From assembly GCF_036030735.1 (NCBI RefSeq), contig NZ_CP107928.1, positions 4,898,001 through 4,962,000 of the forward strand: a DNA stretch of 64,000 bases. Direction: 5' to 3'. The notes below the pieces were generated by a model that saw nothing but the letters and a program-made list of their open reading frames with translations, was not told the origin of the DNA and made no database searches. A program made the translations under genes and the position numbers. The first letter of the stretch is position 1, and every line of letters starts with the position of its first letter. Shown here piece after piece: positions 43,182-57,020 of the stretch. Source of the stretch: Streptomyces sp. NBC_00425. GTDB lineage: Bacteria > Actinomycetota > Actinomycetes > Streptomycetales > Streptomycetaceae.

Positions 43182-44650
43182 GCCGCGGCCCGGCGCCGCG
43201 CGGTCAGGGTCCAGACCCCGAGCACCGTGAGCAGCAGGCTGCCGGCGCCGATGCCGCCGACCGCCACCGCCTTCATCGCCGGGTCACCGCCCGGCGTCCC
43301 GCTGCGCGACACGTCGACCGTGTTCGCCCTCCCGGCCGCCTCCGGCTCCGGGTCCGGGGCGCCGACGTCGAAGACCCCGCGCGGCGCCGACCGCGACGCG
43401 TACCCCGGCCCGTCCTGTGTCCGGCCGCCGACCCGGACCCGCAGGGTCAGCCCGTAGGGGCCGTCCCCGAACCGGTCGCCCACCTGGGCCGCGAGGTGCA
43501 CCACGAGGTAGTACGCGCCGGCGAACCGCAGGGCCTTCGTGGAAGTGGCGGAGGCGAAGCGATTGGCGTACCCGACCGGCGGGAGCGGGGGCAGCGCCGT
43601 CGACTTCTGGGTGCCTCCGTACCCCGCGGCGGTGCCCTTGACCTCGGCTCGCACCGGGTTGTAGAGCGTCATGTCCAGAGCGTCGACCACATAGCCGGAG
43701 TCCTTGTCGGCGCTCCCCAGGTCGACCGCGGCGGACACCTGGCGGCCCCAGTCCACGGGCACCTTGTAGAAGAGGGTCTGGCCGGGGACGATCTCGTCGC
43801 GCCAGACGCCCTGCCGCACGGCGGTGGCCCGGGTGAAGCCGGCTCCGCCCCGAACTGCCACCGGCTCGGCGACGGGTGGCGTGGGCGTCGCGGAGTCCCA
43901 CGCCTCGGGCACGCGCGTGGCGGCCGCCTTCCGCAGGGCGGGCTCGGAGACGGGGGCGAGCTCCAGCTCCCAGGGCACGGCGGCGGAACCCGTCCCCTCA
44001 CCGCCGGTGCCCGCGCCGATGCCGCCGCCATCGCTGCCACTGCCACTGCCGCTGCCGCTGCCGTTGTCCGGGTGGACGCCGGTGCGCTCCACGACCACGT
44101 AGTACGTCCCGGCCTTTTGGCACAGCCCCCTGCCCGGGAGGAGTTCGCGCGCGCCCCACGCGGTGATCGGCTGAGGGCTCTTGGACGCCCCGACGGTCGC
44201 GGTGTCGCGGGAGCAGGACGCGCCGTCGGCGTTCTGAACGGAGACGCTGATGCCGTCGCCGACGGACAGGACGGTGTCCGCGCGGGGCACTGCCGTGACG
44301 GCGACGTACGCGTTGACCGAGCCGTCGAGTTCCAGGCGGTAGTAGGCCTTCTCCCGGCTCTCGAGGGAGCTGCGGTAGGTCGCGCCGGGTTCCAGGCCCA
44401 CGGCGCCGGTGGTGCCCGTGGCCGCGGGTGCGGAGCGGACGTCGTCCGCGAAGGCGTAGGTCGGGGCGTCCGGCGCCGCAGGCGCGTCCGGCGCGTTCGT
44501 CGCAGCCCTCGCGGTCGTCGCAGCCGGTCCGGGAAGCGCCGCCGGGGCCGCGCACAGCACCGCTCCCACGACGGCGGTCCGCACGGCGGCCCGCACGGCG
44601 GGCCGCCACCGGACCGTCCCGGCACTTCCACGCCCCGCACGCCGGGTCAT
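43145..44650 (-). CDS. Secreted protein with C-terminal membrane anchor
   Basis: 501 residues. Signal peptide with an Arg-rich n-region and cleavage near TTARA; a large extracellular part with two similar beta-rich segments (YRSSLESREKAYYRLELDG and QTLFYKVPVDWGRQVSAAVD), a Gly/Ser linker (GSGSGSGSGS) and a C-terminal helix (AVGGIGAGSLLLTVLGVWTL) followed by RRR. Family not recognised. The two segments look like tandem domains of one fold. Convergent with, and overlapping by 37 bp, the kinase gene. Confidence 0.82.
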   Translation of the reverse strand: MTRRAGRGSAGTVRWRPAVRAAVRTAVVGAVLCAAPAALPGPAATTARAATNAPDAPAAPDAPTYAFADDVRSAPAATGTTGAVGLEPGATYRSSLESREKAYYRLELDGSVNAYVAVTAVPRADTVLSVGDGISVSVQNADGASCSRDTATVGASKSPQPITAWGARELLPGRGLCQKAGTYYVVVERTGVHPDNGSGSGSGSGSDGGGIGAGTGGEGTGSAAVPWELELAPVSEPALRKAAATRVPEAWDSATPTPPVAEPVAVRGGAGFTRATAVRQGVWRDEIVPGQTLFYKVPVDWGRQVSAAVDLGSADKDSGYVVDALDMTLYNPVRAEVKGTAAGYGGTQKSTALPPLPPVGYANRFASATSTKALRFAGAYYLVVHLAAQVGDRFGDGPYGLTLRVRVGGRTQDGPGYASRSAPRGVFDVGAPDPEPEAAGRANTVDVSRSGTPGGDPAMKAVAVGGIGAGSLLLTVLGVWTLTARRRAAAQMRASAQNPTA

Positions 44651-44789
44651 CAACGCCGCTCCCTCCCCTTGGACCGAACGTGGGCCATCCTGCCCGGCAC
44701 GCGCGCGTGGCACCCGCGCATTGCGTACGGACGTCCGAAAAGACCGTCTTCGGCTACCCGTATCCGCAGTCCGGGGGTTCCGCAACACA

Positions 44790-44820
44790 AGACCCCGACC
44801 GCGAGCTGCGGCCGGGGTCT
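44790..44820 (-). terminator. Terminator of the DLW-39 gene
   Basis: AGACCCCGACCGC pairs with GCGGCCGGGGTCT (one mismatch) with a short GAGCT-type loop, 22 bp after the stop. Confidence 0.75.
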
Positions 44821-44842
44821 GCTCGGTCTTCGGTATCGGTGC

Positions 44843-44971
44843 TCAGGAACCCGTGGGCACGGAGTCGGTCGCCTCCGTCCACAGATCCTGCTCGGCGCGG
44901 TCCGCCTGGATCTGGCGGTACACGAGGAGCCCGCCGATGGCGGCCAGTGCGACCAGGAGAAGCTTCTTCAC
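44843..44971 (-). CDS. DLW-39 family small membrane protein
   Basis: 42 residues: KKLLLVALAAIGGLLVYRQI helix followed by the acidic QADRAEQDLWTEATD, which contains the DLW motif naming the family. Function unknown; common in actinobacteria near gyrA. GTG at 44971 with GAGG 8 bp upstream. On the minus strand TATAGT (45017-45022) is a good -10. Confidence 0.88.
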   Translation of the reverse strand: MKKLLLVALAAIGGLLVYRQIQADRAEQDLWTEATDSVPTGS

Positions 44972-45094
44972 CGCGCTACCTCGTCTTTCCTTGGCGTAGG
45001 GGATCTCTGGCGCCCGACTATACACACCGGCCGAGACCGATCGGTGACCTGCGTCCGCCCCTCAACTCCCGCCTTCGGCAGCCCAGTAGAAGCG

Positions 45095-45112
45095 GATCGG
45101 ACCACTCCGATC
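45095..45112. promoter_or_regulatory. Perfect inverted repeat in the DLW-39/DUF6344 gap
   Basis: GATCGG-N6-CCGATC, plus ACCGATCGGT at 45036-45045. The 349-bp gap 44972-45320 between divergent genes contains these two palindromes and nothing else recognisable. Confidence 0.35.
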
Positions 45113-45320
45113 GGAGGGTGATCACATCTCCACAGGGGGTTACTTTTGCCCCGGCTCATACCTGTCGACTGCCTTTCCTGCCTCTTTCTCCGCTCTTGCG
45201 CCCATCCGGGTGGTGTTCATCGGAACAACGCCACGCCGCGAGCGTCGGTCCACCACTTCGCGGCCTCCATACACATCATGAGGAAAGTACGCAAATCGCC
45301 CAACCTGAAAGTGAGGGGCC

Positions 45321-45686
45321 ATGACCGACAACCGCGTCATGAAGCTGTGGACCGCCATCGTCACCGCCTTCCTCGCGCTGTGCACGGCGCTCGGACTCAT
45401 CACGACGACCGCCGCGACGGCCGCGGCCCTGACCGGGCCGGCACGCAGCGCGGAAAGCGCCGGCGCCGCACAGGAGCCGACACGGACGACGGCGTCGCCG
45501 TCGACCTGGCTCTGGTCCCAGGCCCGCTCCCTGCCCCCCACGATGAAACAGCGCATCCGCGCCGAGGCGCACGGCAAGTCCCCCAGCTGCCGCCACCACG
45601 GCCAGCCGGACACCGAAGCAGCCGAGCACACGACGTCCTGCACCCCCGAGGACCCCGCCGCACCGGCTGTCCCCCAGCAGAACTGA
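45321..45686 (+). CDS. Small secreted or membrane-anchored protein (DUF6344-like)
   Basis: 121 residues. An N-terminal hydrophobic helix (LWTAIVTAFLALCTALGLIT) may be a signal peptide with cleavage near ATAAA. The rest is short, Thr/Pro-rich, with two cysteines. It resembles DUF6344 proteins of streptomycetes from memory; not certain. ATG with AAAGTGAGGGG upstream. Confidence 0.65.
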   Translation: MTDNRVMKLWTAIVTAFLALCTALGLITTTAATAAALTGPARSAESAGAAQEPTRTTASPSTWLWSQARSLPPTMKQRIRAEAHGKSPSCRHHGQPDTEAAEHTTSCTPEDPAAPAVPQQN

Positions 45687-45837
45687 GCCCCTGCCACACC
45701 CCGACGTGACGGCGAACTTGCGTACAGCCCGCACGAGCAGGCCCGGCAGCTCCCCAGGAGCCACCGGGCCTTCGCCGCGCCCCCGCCCCGTTTCCCCACC
45801 CCATTTCCCCGGCCACCCCTCCACCGATTTCCCCACC

Positions 45838-45889
45838 CTGCGCGCCGCCCCTGCGCGCCATCCCTGCGCGCCGTCCCTGCGCGCCGCAC
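45838..45889. repeat. Four 13-bp tandem repeats
   Basis: CTGCGCGCCRYCC four times in the 242-bp gap between two convergent genes (45687-45928); the rest of the gap is C-rich without features. Confidence 0.75.
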
Positions 45890-45928
45890 CGACCGTGCCG
45901 GGCAACGGCCCGGCCCTGGACGGCGGGT

Positions 45929-46402
45929 TCAGCGGCAGGCGCACCCTGCGCTCGCCGGGGCGCCCTCCGCGGTGGCCTGACCGGTGCAGCAGCCGTCACC
46001 GGCGCCGTCGGGGTCGGCGCTCTCGCCGAGCGTGTCGGCGTCCGCCTTGACCACGTAGACCTCCCAGGGCTCCCGCCCCGGACCGTGGACCCACACCTTG
46101 TCCTGGAGTGCGTAGCAGCAGGAGGTGTCGTTCTCCTCGAAGGTGGCCAGGCCGGCGTCCTTGAGCCGCGTGGTGGCCGCGTTGACCTGGTCGGTGGACT
46201 CGACCTCGACGCCGAGGTGGTCAAGGCGCGTCTCCTCGCCGGGCTCGCCCTCGATGAGCACGAGCTTGAGCGGGGGTTCGGTGATGGCGAAGTTGGCGTA
46301 GCCCTCGCGCCGCTTGGCCGGTCCGGTGCCGAACAGCTTCGCGTAGAAGGTGATCGACGCTTCGAGGTCGCTGACGCGCAGGGCGAGCTGAGCACGGGAC
46401 AT
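45929..46402 (-). CDS. arsI: ArsI/CadI-type dioxygenase (C-As lyase-like)
   Basis: 157 residues, vicinal-oxygen-chelate fold. The arsenical-binding pair C95-C96 in NDTSCCYALQDKVW, and candidate Fe(II) ligands Q5, H62 (LDHLGVEVE) and E114 (EPWEVYVV), fit ArsI, which cleaves the C-As bond of trivalent methyl- or phenyl-arsenicals. More cysteines at the C terminus (GDGCCTGQ, GCACR). ATG at 46402 with GGGAG upstream. An ArsR-like remnant is divergent. Confidence 0.85.
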   Translation of the reverse strand: MSRAQLALRVSDLEASITFYAKLFGTGPAKRREGYANFAITEPPLKLVLIEGEPGEETRLDHLGVEVESTDQVNAATTRLKDAGLATFEENDTSCCYALQDKVWVHGPGREPWEVYVVKADADTLGESADPDGAGDGCCTGQATAEGAPASAGCACR

Positions 46403-46482
46403 GACGGGGCTCCCGACTGCTTGCATTGATGTCTGCCGATATCGAGCTTGCCCCTTGGATCGAGATCCGTCAACATAGACGC

Positions 46483-46623
46483 ATGTCGAAGCAAGAGCGC
46501 CTGATGATCTGCCAGGTCGACGGCGCCTCCGGCTGCTGTCCCGGACTGGCGGCCGCACCCCTGGACGACGTCCGGGCGGCCGAGCCGGCGAAGCTGATCG
46601 AACGCCGAAGCACCATCATCTGA
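46483..46623 (+). pseudogene. ArsR/SmtB repressor N-terminal remnant
   Basis: 46 codons: MSKQER start, a GCCPGLAAAPLDD segment and a short helix ending at a stop. This resembles the first ~40 residues of streptomycete ArsR repressors, which begin MSK and carry a CC pair followed by AxxPL, but the DNA-binding and metal domain is missing; the next sequence is a tRNA terminator. Its divergent position from the ArsI gene is where the repressor normally lies. Inference: 3' deletion. A short functional peptide cannot be excluded. Confidence 0.5.
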
Positions 46624-46647
46624 TCCGCCGGCACTGCATCCATGCAA

Positions 46648-46678
46648 AAGACCCCCAACCAGATCGGTTGGGGGTCTT
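46648..46678 (-). terminator. Terminator of tRNA-Ile
   Basis: AAGACCCCCAACC and its exact complement with a 5-nt loop, 5 bp after the tRNA. Confidence 0.9.
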
Positions 46679-46683
46679 CGTGC

Positions 46684-46760
46684 TGGTGGGGCTAACAGGA
46701 TTTGAACCTGTGGCCTCATCCTTATCAGGGATGCGCTCTAACCAACTGAGCTATAGCCCC
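46684..46760 (-). tRNA. tRNA-Ile (GAT)
   Basis: 77 nt with encoded CCA. Acceptor GGGGCUA pairs with UAGCCCC; D arm AGCUCAGUUGGUUAGAGC; anticodon loop CUGAUAA gives GAU; T arm ACAGGUUCAAAUCCUGU. Confidence 0.97.
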
Positions 46761-46800
46761 GCCGCGCTCTGCGGAGTGTGTCCCGCGCGCTGACTCCTGA

Positions 46801-46829
46801 AGATTAGCGCACGACGCGGGCAGTCCCAA
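46801..46829 (-). promoter_or_regulatory. tRNA-Ile promoter
   Basis: On the minus strand TTGGGA (46824-46829) and TAATCT (46801-46806) with the ideal 17-bp spacer, 40 bp before the tRNA. Confidence 0.65.
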
Positions 46830-46883
46830 AATCGATAGTCACGGGGCCTCGGCCGGGCTGCGGGACCGTGCTGACGAGCGAGG

Positions 46884-47729
46884 TCACTCGTCCTCTGCGA
46901 GGGTCAGCTCGACGCCGCCGACGAAGCCCGCGGAGAGGTTGTAGATGAACGCGCCGAGCGTCGCGAGGGCCGTCGCGAGGACGACGTCGATGACCGCGAT
47001 GATCGACGTGAACATCAGGACGTGGGGGAGCGACAGGAACGACTGGAGGTCGAAGCCGTTCGACTCGTTCGAGCCGGTCGCCTCCGAGATGGTGCCGCCG
47101 ACCGTCGAGAACACGCCCATGGCGTCCATGACCATCCACAGCATGGCCGCCGCGACGATCGTGCAGATGCCCAGCGCGATGGAGAGCAGGAAGCTCACCT
47201 TCATCACCGACCACGGGTCGGCCTTCGCCACGCGCAGCCGCGCCTTGCGCACGCGGGGCGTGGTGCGGGCGCCCGTCCGCGGCCGGCGCACCGTGTCGGC
47301 CGCCGGAGGCGCCTGGGTGGGATAGGCCTGCGGCGGGTGGTAGGGCCCCGCGGGCTGCTGCGGCTGCCGTTCGCCGGGAAGCGGCGATGCCTCCTGCTTG
47401 CTCTGCGCGCCTCGGGTGTCCGTCACGGTTCCCCCCTGAGTCCCCTGAGGGCCCTTGGATCCTGCCTGAGAGGTCTGGGCGGCCGGCCCGCCGGAGGATC
47501 CCGGGGATCCCTTGGGCGGCCGCGGGCCGGTGGAGGGCGAGGGCGAGTCGGCGGCGGGGGCCTTGATGGCCTTCAGCTGGGTGGTGTGGGTGTCGGCCGC
47601 ACGCCCCTCGGCATCCCCCGCGCCCCGCGCGTCGGTCGTCCGCGCGTCCCCCGCCGACGCGGCGGAGCCACGGCCGCCGCCGTTCTTGCCCGTGCCGGCA
47701 GACGTACCGGCGCCCGTGGCTCCGCTCAC
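46884..47729 (-). CDS. DUF3566 membrane protein
   Basis: 281 residues. A long disordered Ser/Gly/Pro/Gln N terminus (1-165), then the DUF3566 domain with two membrane helices (SFLLSIALGICTIVAAAMLW and HVLMFTSIIAVIDVVLATAL) and a conserved GAFIYNLSAGFVGGVELTL end. Known downstream of gyrA in actinobacteria (Rv0007 place). GTG at 47729, 18 bp after gyrA, with GAGGAGAG upstream, so cotranscribed with gyrA. Confidence 0.92.
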   Translation of the reverse strand: MSGATGAGTSAGTGKNGGGRGSAASAGDARTTDARGAGDAEGRAADTHTTQLKAIKAPAADSPSPSTGPRPPKGSPGSSGGPAAQTSQAGSKGPQGTQGGTVTDTRGAQSKQEASPLPGERQPQQPAGPYHPPQAYPTQAPPAADTVRRPRTGARTTPRVRKARLRVAKADPWSVMKVSFLLSIALGICTIVAAAMLWMVMDAMGVFSTVGGTISEATGSNESNGFDLQSFLSLPHVLMFTSIIAVIDVVLATALATLGAFIYNLSAGFVGGVELTLAEDE

Positions 47730-47747
47730 GATGACTCTCTCCTCGTG

Positions 47748-50342
<2,595 letters not shown>

Positions 50343-50384
50343 TGCTGGGGGGAATCCTTTCTGACGCGGTCAGCTGAGACCGAC

Positions 50385-52532
<2,148 letters not shown>

Positions 52533-52804
52533 TCAGCCTTGATCAGCGTTGCTCGACTTCTCCCGGGCGGTCCCCACGTTCGGGGCGGGATTGGCTTCCA
52601 GTCTACCGGTAGCACTGACACTGATGGGGGTTTGCCGGTACCTGAGTCCGCATGTGCCGCCCTCAACCGGCGTCTTCCGGGTCCCGATATACGGAAGGGG
52701 GCTCCAAGAGGCTCACAGCGGCACTCAGCGCTTTCGGGTGTCAACCCTTGGCTACTTGGGAGTCAGGTCGCCGCGCGCCCCCGCGGGCGGGCGCGCGAAA
52801 CGAG

Positions 52805-52835
52805 GGCCGGGCGGTCCCGTCGGGACCGCCCGGCC
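52805..52835 (-). terminator. Terminator after the recF-DUF721 unit
   Basis: 15-bp perfect stem GGCCGGGCGGTCCCG / CGGGACCGCCCGGCC around a single T, 21 bp after the DUF721 stop. The rest of the 52446-52855 gap has a TAGACT -10-like hexamer on the minus strand (52601-52606) but no clear -35. Confidence 0.8.
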
Positions 52836-52855
52836 ATGCGAAGACGTGATGCACC

Positions 52856-53395
52856 TCACCCGTAGGTGTCGCCCGGACCGGTGCTTCCGGGGGCCCTCAG
52901 GGGCCCGTAGCGGCGCACGGGGCCGCCCGGGCCCAGCACCTTGATCAACCGCACCGCGCCGTGCCCCAGATCCTCGTTGAGCCGCGCGACCAGCGTCGGG
53001 GCGAGCAGCCGCAGGTTCGTCGCCCAGGCCGTCGAGTCACAGCGCACGATCAGCGTCCGCTCCTCGTCGTCGTACCTCTCGGGCACACAGTGCTTCGCCA
53101 CGTCCTCGCCGACGATCTGCGGCCAGCGGCCCATCACGCCGCCCACCGCGGCCGGCGCCTCCCAGCCGCGCTCGTTGAGCAGCCGGTTGATCGCGGCGCC
53201 CAGCGCCATCGGGTCGCGGCCGTCCGCGCGCGCCCCGGAGCGCAGCCCGGCCCCGCGCCGGACCTGCTTCTTCTGCTGCGCCGCGTCCCCGCGCGCGCGT
53301 GCCTGTTCCCGCGCCGCCCTGAGCGCCACACGCGCGAGGTCGACGCCGGACGGCTCGGGCGCCCGCTTCGGGGCGGGCTCGTCGGCGGCGCTCAT
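52856..53395 (-). CDS. DUF721 family protein
   Basis: 179 residues, DciA/DUF721-related. Basic N terminus, then [35 protein letters not shown] and [21 protein letters not shown]. DciA proteins load the replicative helicase in bacteria without DnaC, so a role in replication start is plausible for this origin-linked gene (inference). ATG overlaps the recF stop (ATGA). Confidence 0.92.
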   Translation of the reverse strand: MSAADEPAPKRAPEPSGVDLARVALRAAREQARARGDAAQQKKQVRRGAGLRSGARADGRDPMALGAAINRLLNERGWEAPAAVGGVMGRWPQIVGEDVAKHCVPERYDDEERTLIVRCDSTAWATNLRLLAPTLVARLNEDLGHGAVRLIKVLGPGGPVRRYGPLRAPGSTGPGDTYG

Positions 53396-54513
53396 ACGCG
53401 CTCCACCGTCCCCTCGGACACCGTGTACCGCGCCCCCGCGAGCACCTGGGGCACGTCGTCGTCGACCGCGGCCGTCACCAGCACCTGCTCGCCGGGCGCG
53501 ACCAGCTCCGCCAACCGCTCCCGCCGGCGGGCGTCCAGCTCGGCGAAGACGTCGTCCAGGACGAGGACCGGCTCGTTGCCCTCCGCCCGCAGCAGGTCGT
53601 ACGAGGCCAGCCGCAGCGCCAGCGCGTACGACCAGGACTCGCCGTGCGAGGCGTACCCCTTGGCCGGCAGCTGTCCGAGCTTGAGCAGAAGATCGTCCCG
53701 GTGCGGCCCGACGAGGGTGACGCCCCGCTCGATCTCCTGCTTGCGGGCCTCCGCGAGGGCTGCCGTCAGCTGTTCGTAGAGGTCGTCACGCGTGTGCGCC
53801 TCACCCGGCGCCGACGGCTTGTACTCCAGGGACACGGGCCCGCCGCCGGGCGCCAGCTGCTCGTACGCCTTGTCGGCGAGCGGCTGGAGGGCGGCGACCA
53901 GGTCGAGTCGCCGGGCGAGCAGCTCGGCGCCCACGCGCGCGAGATGCTGGTCCCACACGTCGAGTGTCGACAGGTCCATGGAACGGCCGCCGTGCCGGCG
54001 CGCGAGCGCGGCCGACTTCAACAGCGTGTTGCGCTGCTTGAGCACCCGGTCGTAGTCCGAGCGCACCCCGGCCATCCGCGGGGAGCGCGCGGTGATCAGC
54101 TCGTCGAGGAAGCGGCGCCGCTCGCCGGGGTCGCCCTTGACCAGCGCGAGATCCTCCGGCGCGAACAGCACGGTCCGTACGATCCCCAGCACGTCACGGG
54201 GTCTGACCTGCGACGACCTGTTGATACGGGCCCGGTTGGCCTTGCCCGGGTTCAGCTCCAGCTCGATCAGCTGCTGCCGTTCGCCCTGTCTGACCTGCGC
54301 CCGGACGATGGCGCGGTCGGCGCCCATGCGGACCAGCGGCGCGTCGGAGGAGACCCGGTGGCTGCCGAGGGTGGCGAGGTAGCCGACGGCCTCGACGAGG
54401 TTCGTCTTGCCCTGCCCGTTGGGGCCCACGAAGGCGGTGACGCCCGGGTCGAGCGGAACTTCGACCCGGGCGTACGAGCGGAAGTCGGCCAGCGACAGAT
54501 GCGTGACGTGCAT
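53392..54513 (-). CDS. recF: DNA replication/repair protein RecF
   Basis: 373 residues, SMC-like ATPase. [14 protein letters not shown] start, Walker [16 protein letters not shown]-loop/signature region and Walker [17 protein letters not shown]. Helps load RecA at gaps. Between gnd and DUF721, with overlap on its 3' side. Confidence 0.96.
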   Translation of the reverse strand: MHVTHLSLADFRSYARVEVPLDPGVTAFVGPNGQGKTNLVEAVGYLATLGSHRVSSDAPLVRMGADRAIVRAQVRQGERQQLIELELNPGKANRARINRSSQVRPRDVLGIVRTVLFAPEDLALVKGDPGERRRFLDELITARSPRMAGVRSDYDRVLKQRNTLLKSAALARRHGGRSMDLSTLDVWDQHLARVGAELLARRLDLVAALQPLADKAYEQLAPGGGPVSLEYKPSAPGEAHTRDDLYEQLTAALAEARKQEIERGVTLVGPHRDDLLLKLGQLPAKGYASHGESWSYALALRLASYDLLRAEGNEPVLVLDDVFAELDARRRERLAELVAPGEQVLVTAAVDDDVPQVLAGARYTVSEGTVERV

Positions 54514-54565
54514 GGTCGTGTCCCGACCTCCCCCAGGGTTGTGGATCGCGGGGCGACCCTGTGGA

Positions 54566-55441
54566 TTACTTCTTCTCGACGGCGTGGCCGCCGAACTGGT
54601 TGCGCAGCGCGGCGATCATCTTCATCTGCGGCGAGTCGTCCTGCCGGGAGGCGAACCGCGCGAACAGGGAGGCCGTGATCGCGGGCAGCGGCACGGCGTT
54701 GTCGATGGCCGCCTCGACCGTCCACCGGCCCTCGCCGGAGTCCTGGGCGAAGCCGCGCAGCTTGTCGAGGTGCTCGTCCTCGTCGAGGGCGTTGACGGCC
54801 AGGTCCAGCAGCCAGGAGCGGATGACCGTGCCCTCCTGCCAGGACCGGAAGACCTCGCGCACGTCCGTGACCGAGTCGACCTTCTCCAGCAGCTCCCAGC
54901 CCTCGGCGTAGGCCTGCATCATGGCGTACTCGATGCCGTTGTGGACCATCTTGGCGAAGTGGCCGGCGCCGACCTTGCCCGCGTGCACCGCGCCGAAGTC
55001 GCCCTCGGGCTTGAGCGCGTCGAAGACCGGCTGGACCTTGGCGACGTGCTCCGCCTCGCCGCCGTACATCAGCGCGTAGCCGTTCTCCAGGCCCCAGACG
55101 CCGCCGGAGACACCGCAGTCGACGAACCCGATGCCCTTGGCGGCGAGCTCCTCGGCGTGCTTCTCGTCGTCCGTCCAGCGGGAGTTGCCGCCGTCCACCA
55201 CGACGTCGCCGGGCTCCAGCAGCTCGGCGAGCTCGTCGACGGTCGACTGGGTGGCGGCGCCCGCCGGAACCATCACCCAGACCACCCGGGGACCCGTGAG
55301 CCTGCCCACCAGCTCTTCGAGGCTGTGGACGTCGGCGAGGTCCGGGTTGCGGTCGAATCCGACGACGGTGTGGCCGGCGCGGCGGATCCGCTCGCGCATG
55401 TTGCCGCCCATCTTGCCGAGGCCGACGAGACCGAGCTCCAT
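54566..55441 (-). CDS. gnd: 6-phosphogluconate dehydrogenase, decarboxylating (short type)
   Basis: 291 residues, the short-chain Gnd class (about 300 rather than 470). N-terminal Rossmann GLGKMGGNM, the [12 protein letters not shown] motif, [19 protein letters not shown] and the catalytic region [19 protein letters not shown]. Produces ribulose-5-phosphate and a reduced cofactor. Its place between dnaN and recF is a known trait of this lineage. Confidence 0.95.
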   Translation of the reverse strand: MELGLVGLGKMGGNMRERIRRAGHTVVGFDRNPDLADVHSLEELVGRLTGPRVVWVMVPAGAATQSTVDELAELLEPGDVVVDGGNSRWTDDEKHAEELAAKGIGFVDCGVSGGVWGLENGYALMYGGEAEHVAKVQPVFDALKPEGDFGAVHAGKVGAGHFAKMVHNGIEYAMMQAYAEGWELLEKVDSVTDVREVFRSWQEGTVIRSWLLDLAVNALDEDEHLDKLRGFAQDSGEGRWTVEAAIDNAVPLPAITASLFARFASRQDDSPQMKMIAALRNQFGGHAVEKK

Positions 55442-55576
55442 CAGTTGTTCCTTAGGTCGCTGTGTGACGTGTGGGACACCTCGTGCCCCGGGTCCGAGCC
55501 TAGACCCGGACCCTCACGCACACCTGTGGGCATACGCGCTCAGACGTACCACCCATCTCGCCGCTCACCTGCGGCT

Positions 55577-55619
55577 TCGTCCACAGTCCGTGGACCGTTC
55601 GGCCACAGCCTGTGGACGA
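55577..55619. promoter_or_regulatory. Two DnaA-box-like sites between gnd and dnaN
   Basis: TCGTCCACA (55577-55585) and TGTGGACGA (55611-55619) are exact complements facing each other, and a GTCCAC-AGTCC-GTGGAC inverted repeat overlaps the first. They lie in the 204-bp gap downstream of dnaN. Confidence 0.5.
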
Positions 55620-55645
55620 CCTAGGGCGACCGGGCCGCCGACCGC

Positions 55646-56776
55646 TCAGCCGCTCAGCCGCACCGGCATGATCAGGTACTTGTAGGCGTCGTCCGCCTCC
55701 GCGTCCAGCGCGGGCTTGCCGCTGAGCAGCGCGGGCTTGGTGGACGTCGTGAACGACAGCTGGGCGACCGGCGAGTCGATGGCGCTCAGGCCGTCCAGCA
55801 GGAAGGTCGGGTTGAAGGCGATCGAGATGTCGTCGCCCTCGAGCTGGGCGTCGACCCGCTCCACAGCCTGTGCGTCGTCGCTGGAACCGGCCTCCAGGAT
55901 GAGCACGCCCTGCTCGAAGCTGAGTCGCACCGGGGTGTTGCGCTCCGCGACCAGCGCCACGCGCTTGACGGCCTCCACGAAGGGGGCGGTCTCGATCACG
56001 GCGACGGAGTTGAACTCGGTCGGGAACAGCGTGCGGTACTTCGGGAGGTCGCCCTCCAGCAGGCGCGTCGTGGTGCGCCGGCCCGCGCCCTCGAAACCGA
56101 TCAGACCCTCGCCCGAACCGCCGCCCGACAGTGCCAGGGTGACGCTGTCGCCGCTCGTGAGGGCCTTGGCGGTGTCCAGGAGCGTCTTGGCGGGCACCAG
56201 GGCGACCGCGGACGCCTCGGGGTTCTCCGGCTTCCACAGGAACTCGCGGACGGCGAAGCGGTAGCGGTCGGTGGAGGCCAGCGTGACGGTGTCGCCCTCG
56301 ATCTCGATGCGCACGCCGGTCAGCACCGGCAGCGTGTCGTCGCGCCCGGCGGCGATGGCGACCTGGGCGGCCGCGGAGGCGAAGACCTCGCCGGGGACCG
56401 TGCCCGTCGCGTTCGGCATCTGCGGCAGCGACGGGTACTCCTCCACCGGCAGCGTGTGCAGGGTGAACCGCGAGGAACCGCAGACCACCGTCGCCCGTAC
56501 ACCGTCTGTGGAGATCTCCACCGGGCGGTTGGGCAGGGCACGGCAGATGTCGGCGAGGAGCCGGCCGGAGACGAGGACCGTGCCCTCCTCCTCGGTCTCG
56601 GCGTCCACCGAGACCCGGGCGGAGACCTCGTAGTCGAAGCTGGACAGGCTCAGCTGCCCGTCCTCCGCCTTCAGCAGCAGGCCGGCGAGGACCGGCGCCG
56701 GCGGGCGGGCCGGGAGGCTGCGCGCCGCCCAGGCCACGGCCTCCGCGAGTACGTCGCGTTCCACCCGGATCTTCAC
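55646..56776 (-). CDS. dnaN: DNA polymerase III beta sliding clamp
   Basis: 376 residues with the three-domain clamp pattern: VKIRVERDVLAEAVAWAAR start, LPVLTGVRIE in the middle and PVRLSG end. Forms the ring that holds the replicase. GTG at 56776 has CAGGAGGCGG upstream. Transcribed away from oriC. Confidence 0.97.
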   Translation of the reverse strand: MKIRVERDVLAEAVAWAARSLPARPPAPVLAGLLLKAEDGQLSLSSFDYEVSARVSVDAETEEEGTVLVSGRLLADICRALPNRPVEISTDGVRATVVCGSSRFTLHTLPVEEYPSLPQMPNATGTVPGEVFASAAAQVAIAAGRDDTLPVLTGVRIEIEGDTVTLASTDRYRFAVREFLWKPENPEASAVALVPAKTLLDTAKALTSGDSVTLALSGGGSGEGLIGFEGAGRRTTTRLLEGDLPKYRTLFPTEFNSVAVIETAPFVEAVKRVALVAERNTPVRLSFEQGVLILEAGSSDDAQAVERVDAQLEGDDISIAFNPTFLLDGLSAIDSPVAQLSFTTSTKPALLSGKPALDAEADDAYKYLIMPVRLSG

Positions 56777-57020
56777 TCTTGCCGCCTCCTGCTGTTGCCG
56801 GCGCTTCTCGCCCTGCCTGGCTTTCGTCGCTGTCTCGGTGTGGTCGGCCCCGGTGCGGGGCAGGACCACCGGGACCAGTCTGACGCACCGCACTGACAGT
56901 AGGTGCCCCTCGGGGTCAAGTCGTGACGAGGGGCAGACGGGCACCGAAGAGCGAGTTGTGCACAGGACCCCCTTCTAAACGGATTTCTCGCTCTCTCTAG
57001 TCGGGAGTAGTAGTAGGGGC

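Noticed and set aside
44671..44690. ACCGAACG half of the TetR operator near the secreted-protein start
   Set aside because: Second half is missing.
45036..45045. ACCGATCGGT as a fourth TetR/PaaR site
   Set aside because: Half-site spacing is 4 bp shorter than in the three real copies, and the neighbouring genes are unrelated.
54533..54568. DnaA boxes between recF and gnd
   Set aside because: TGTGGATCG and TGTGGATTA each deviate from the consensus, and the gap is only 52 bp; too weak to list.
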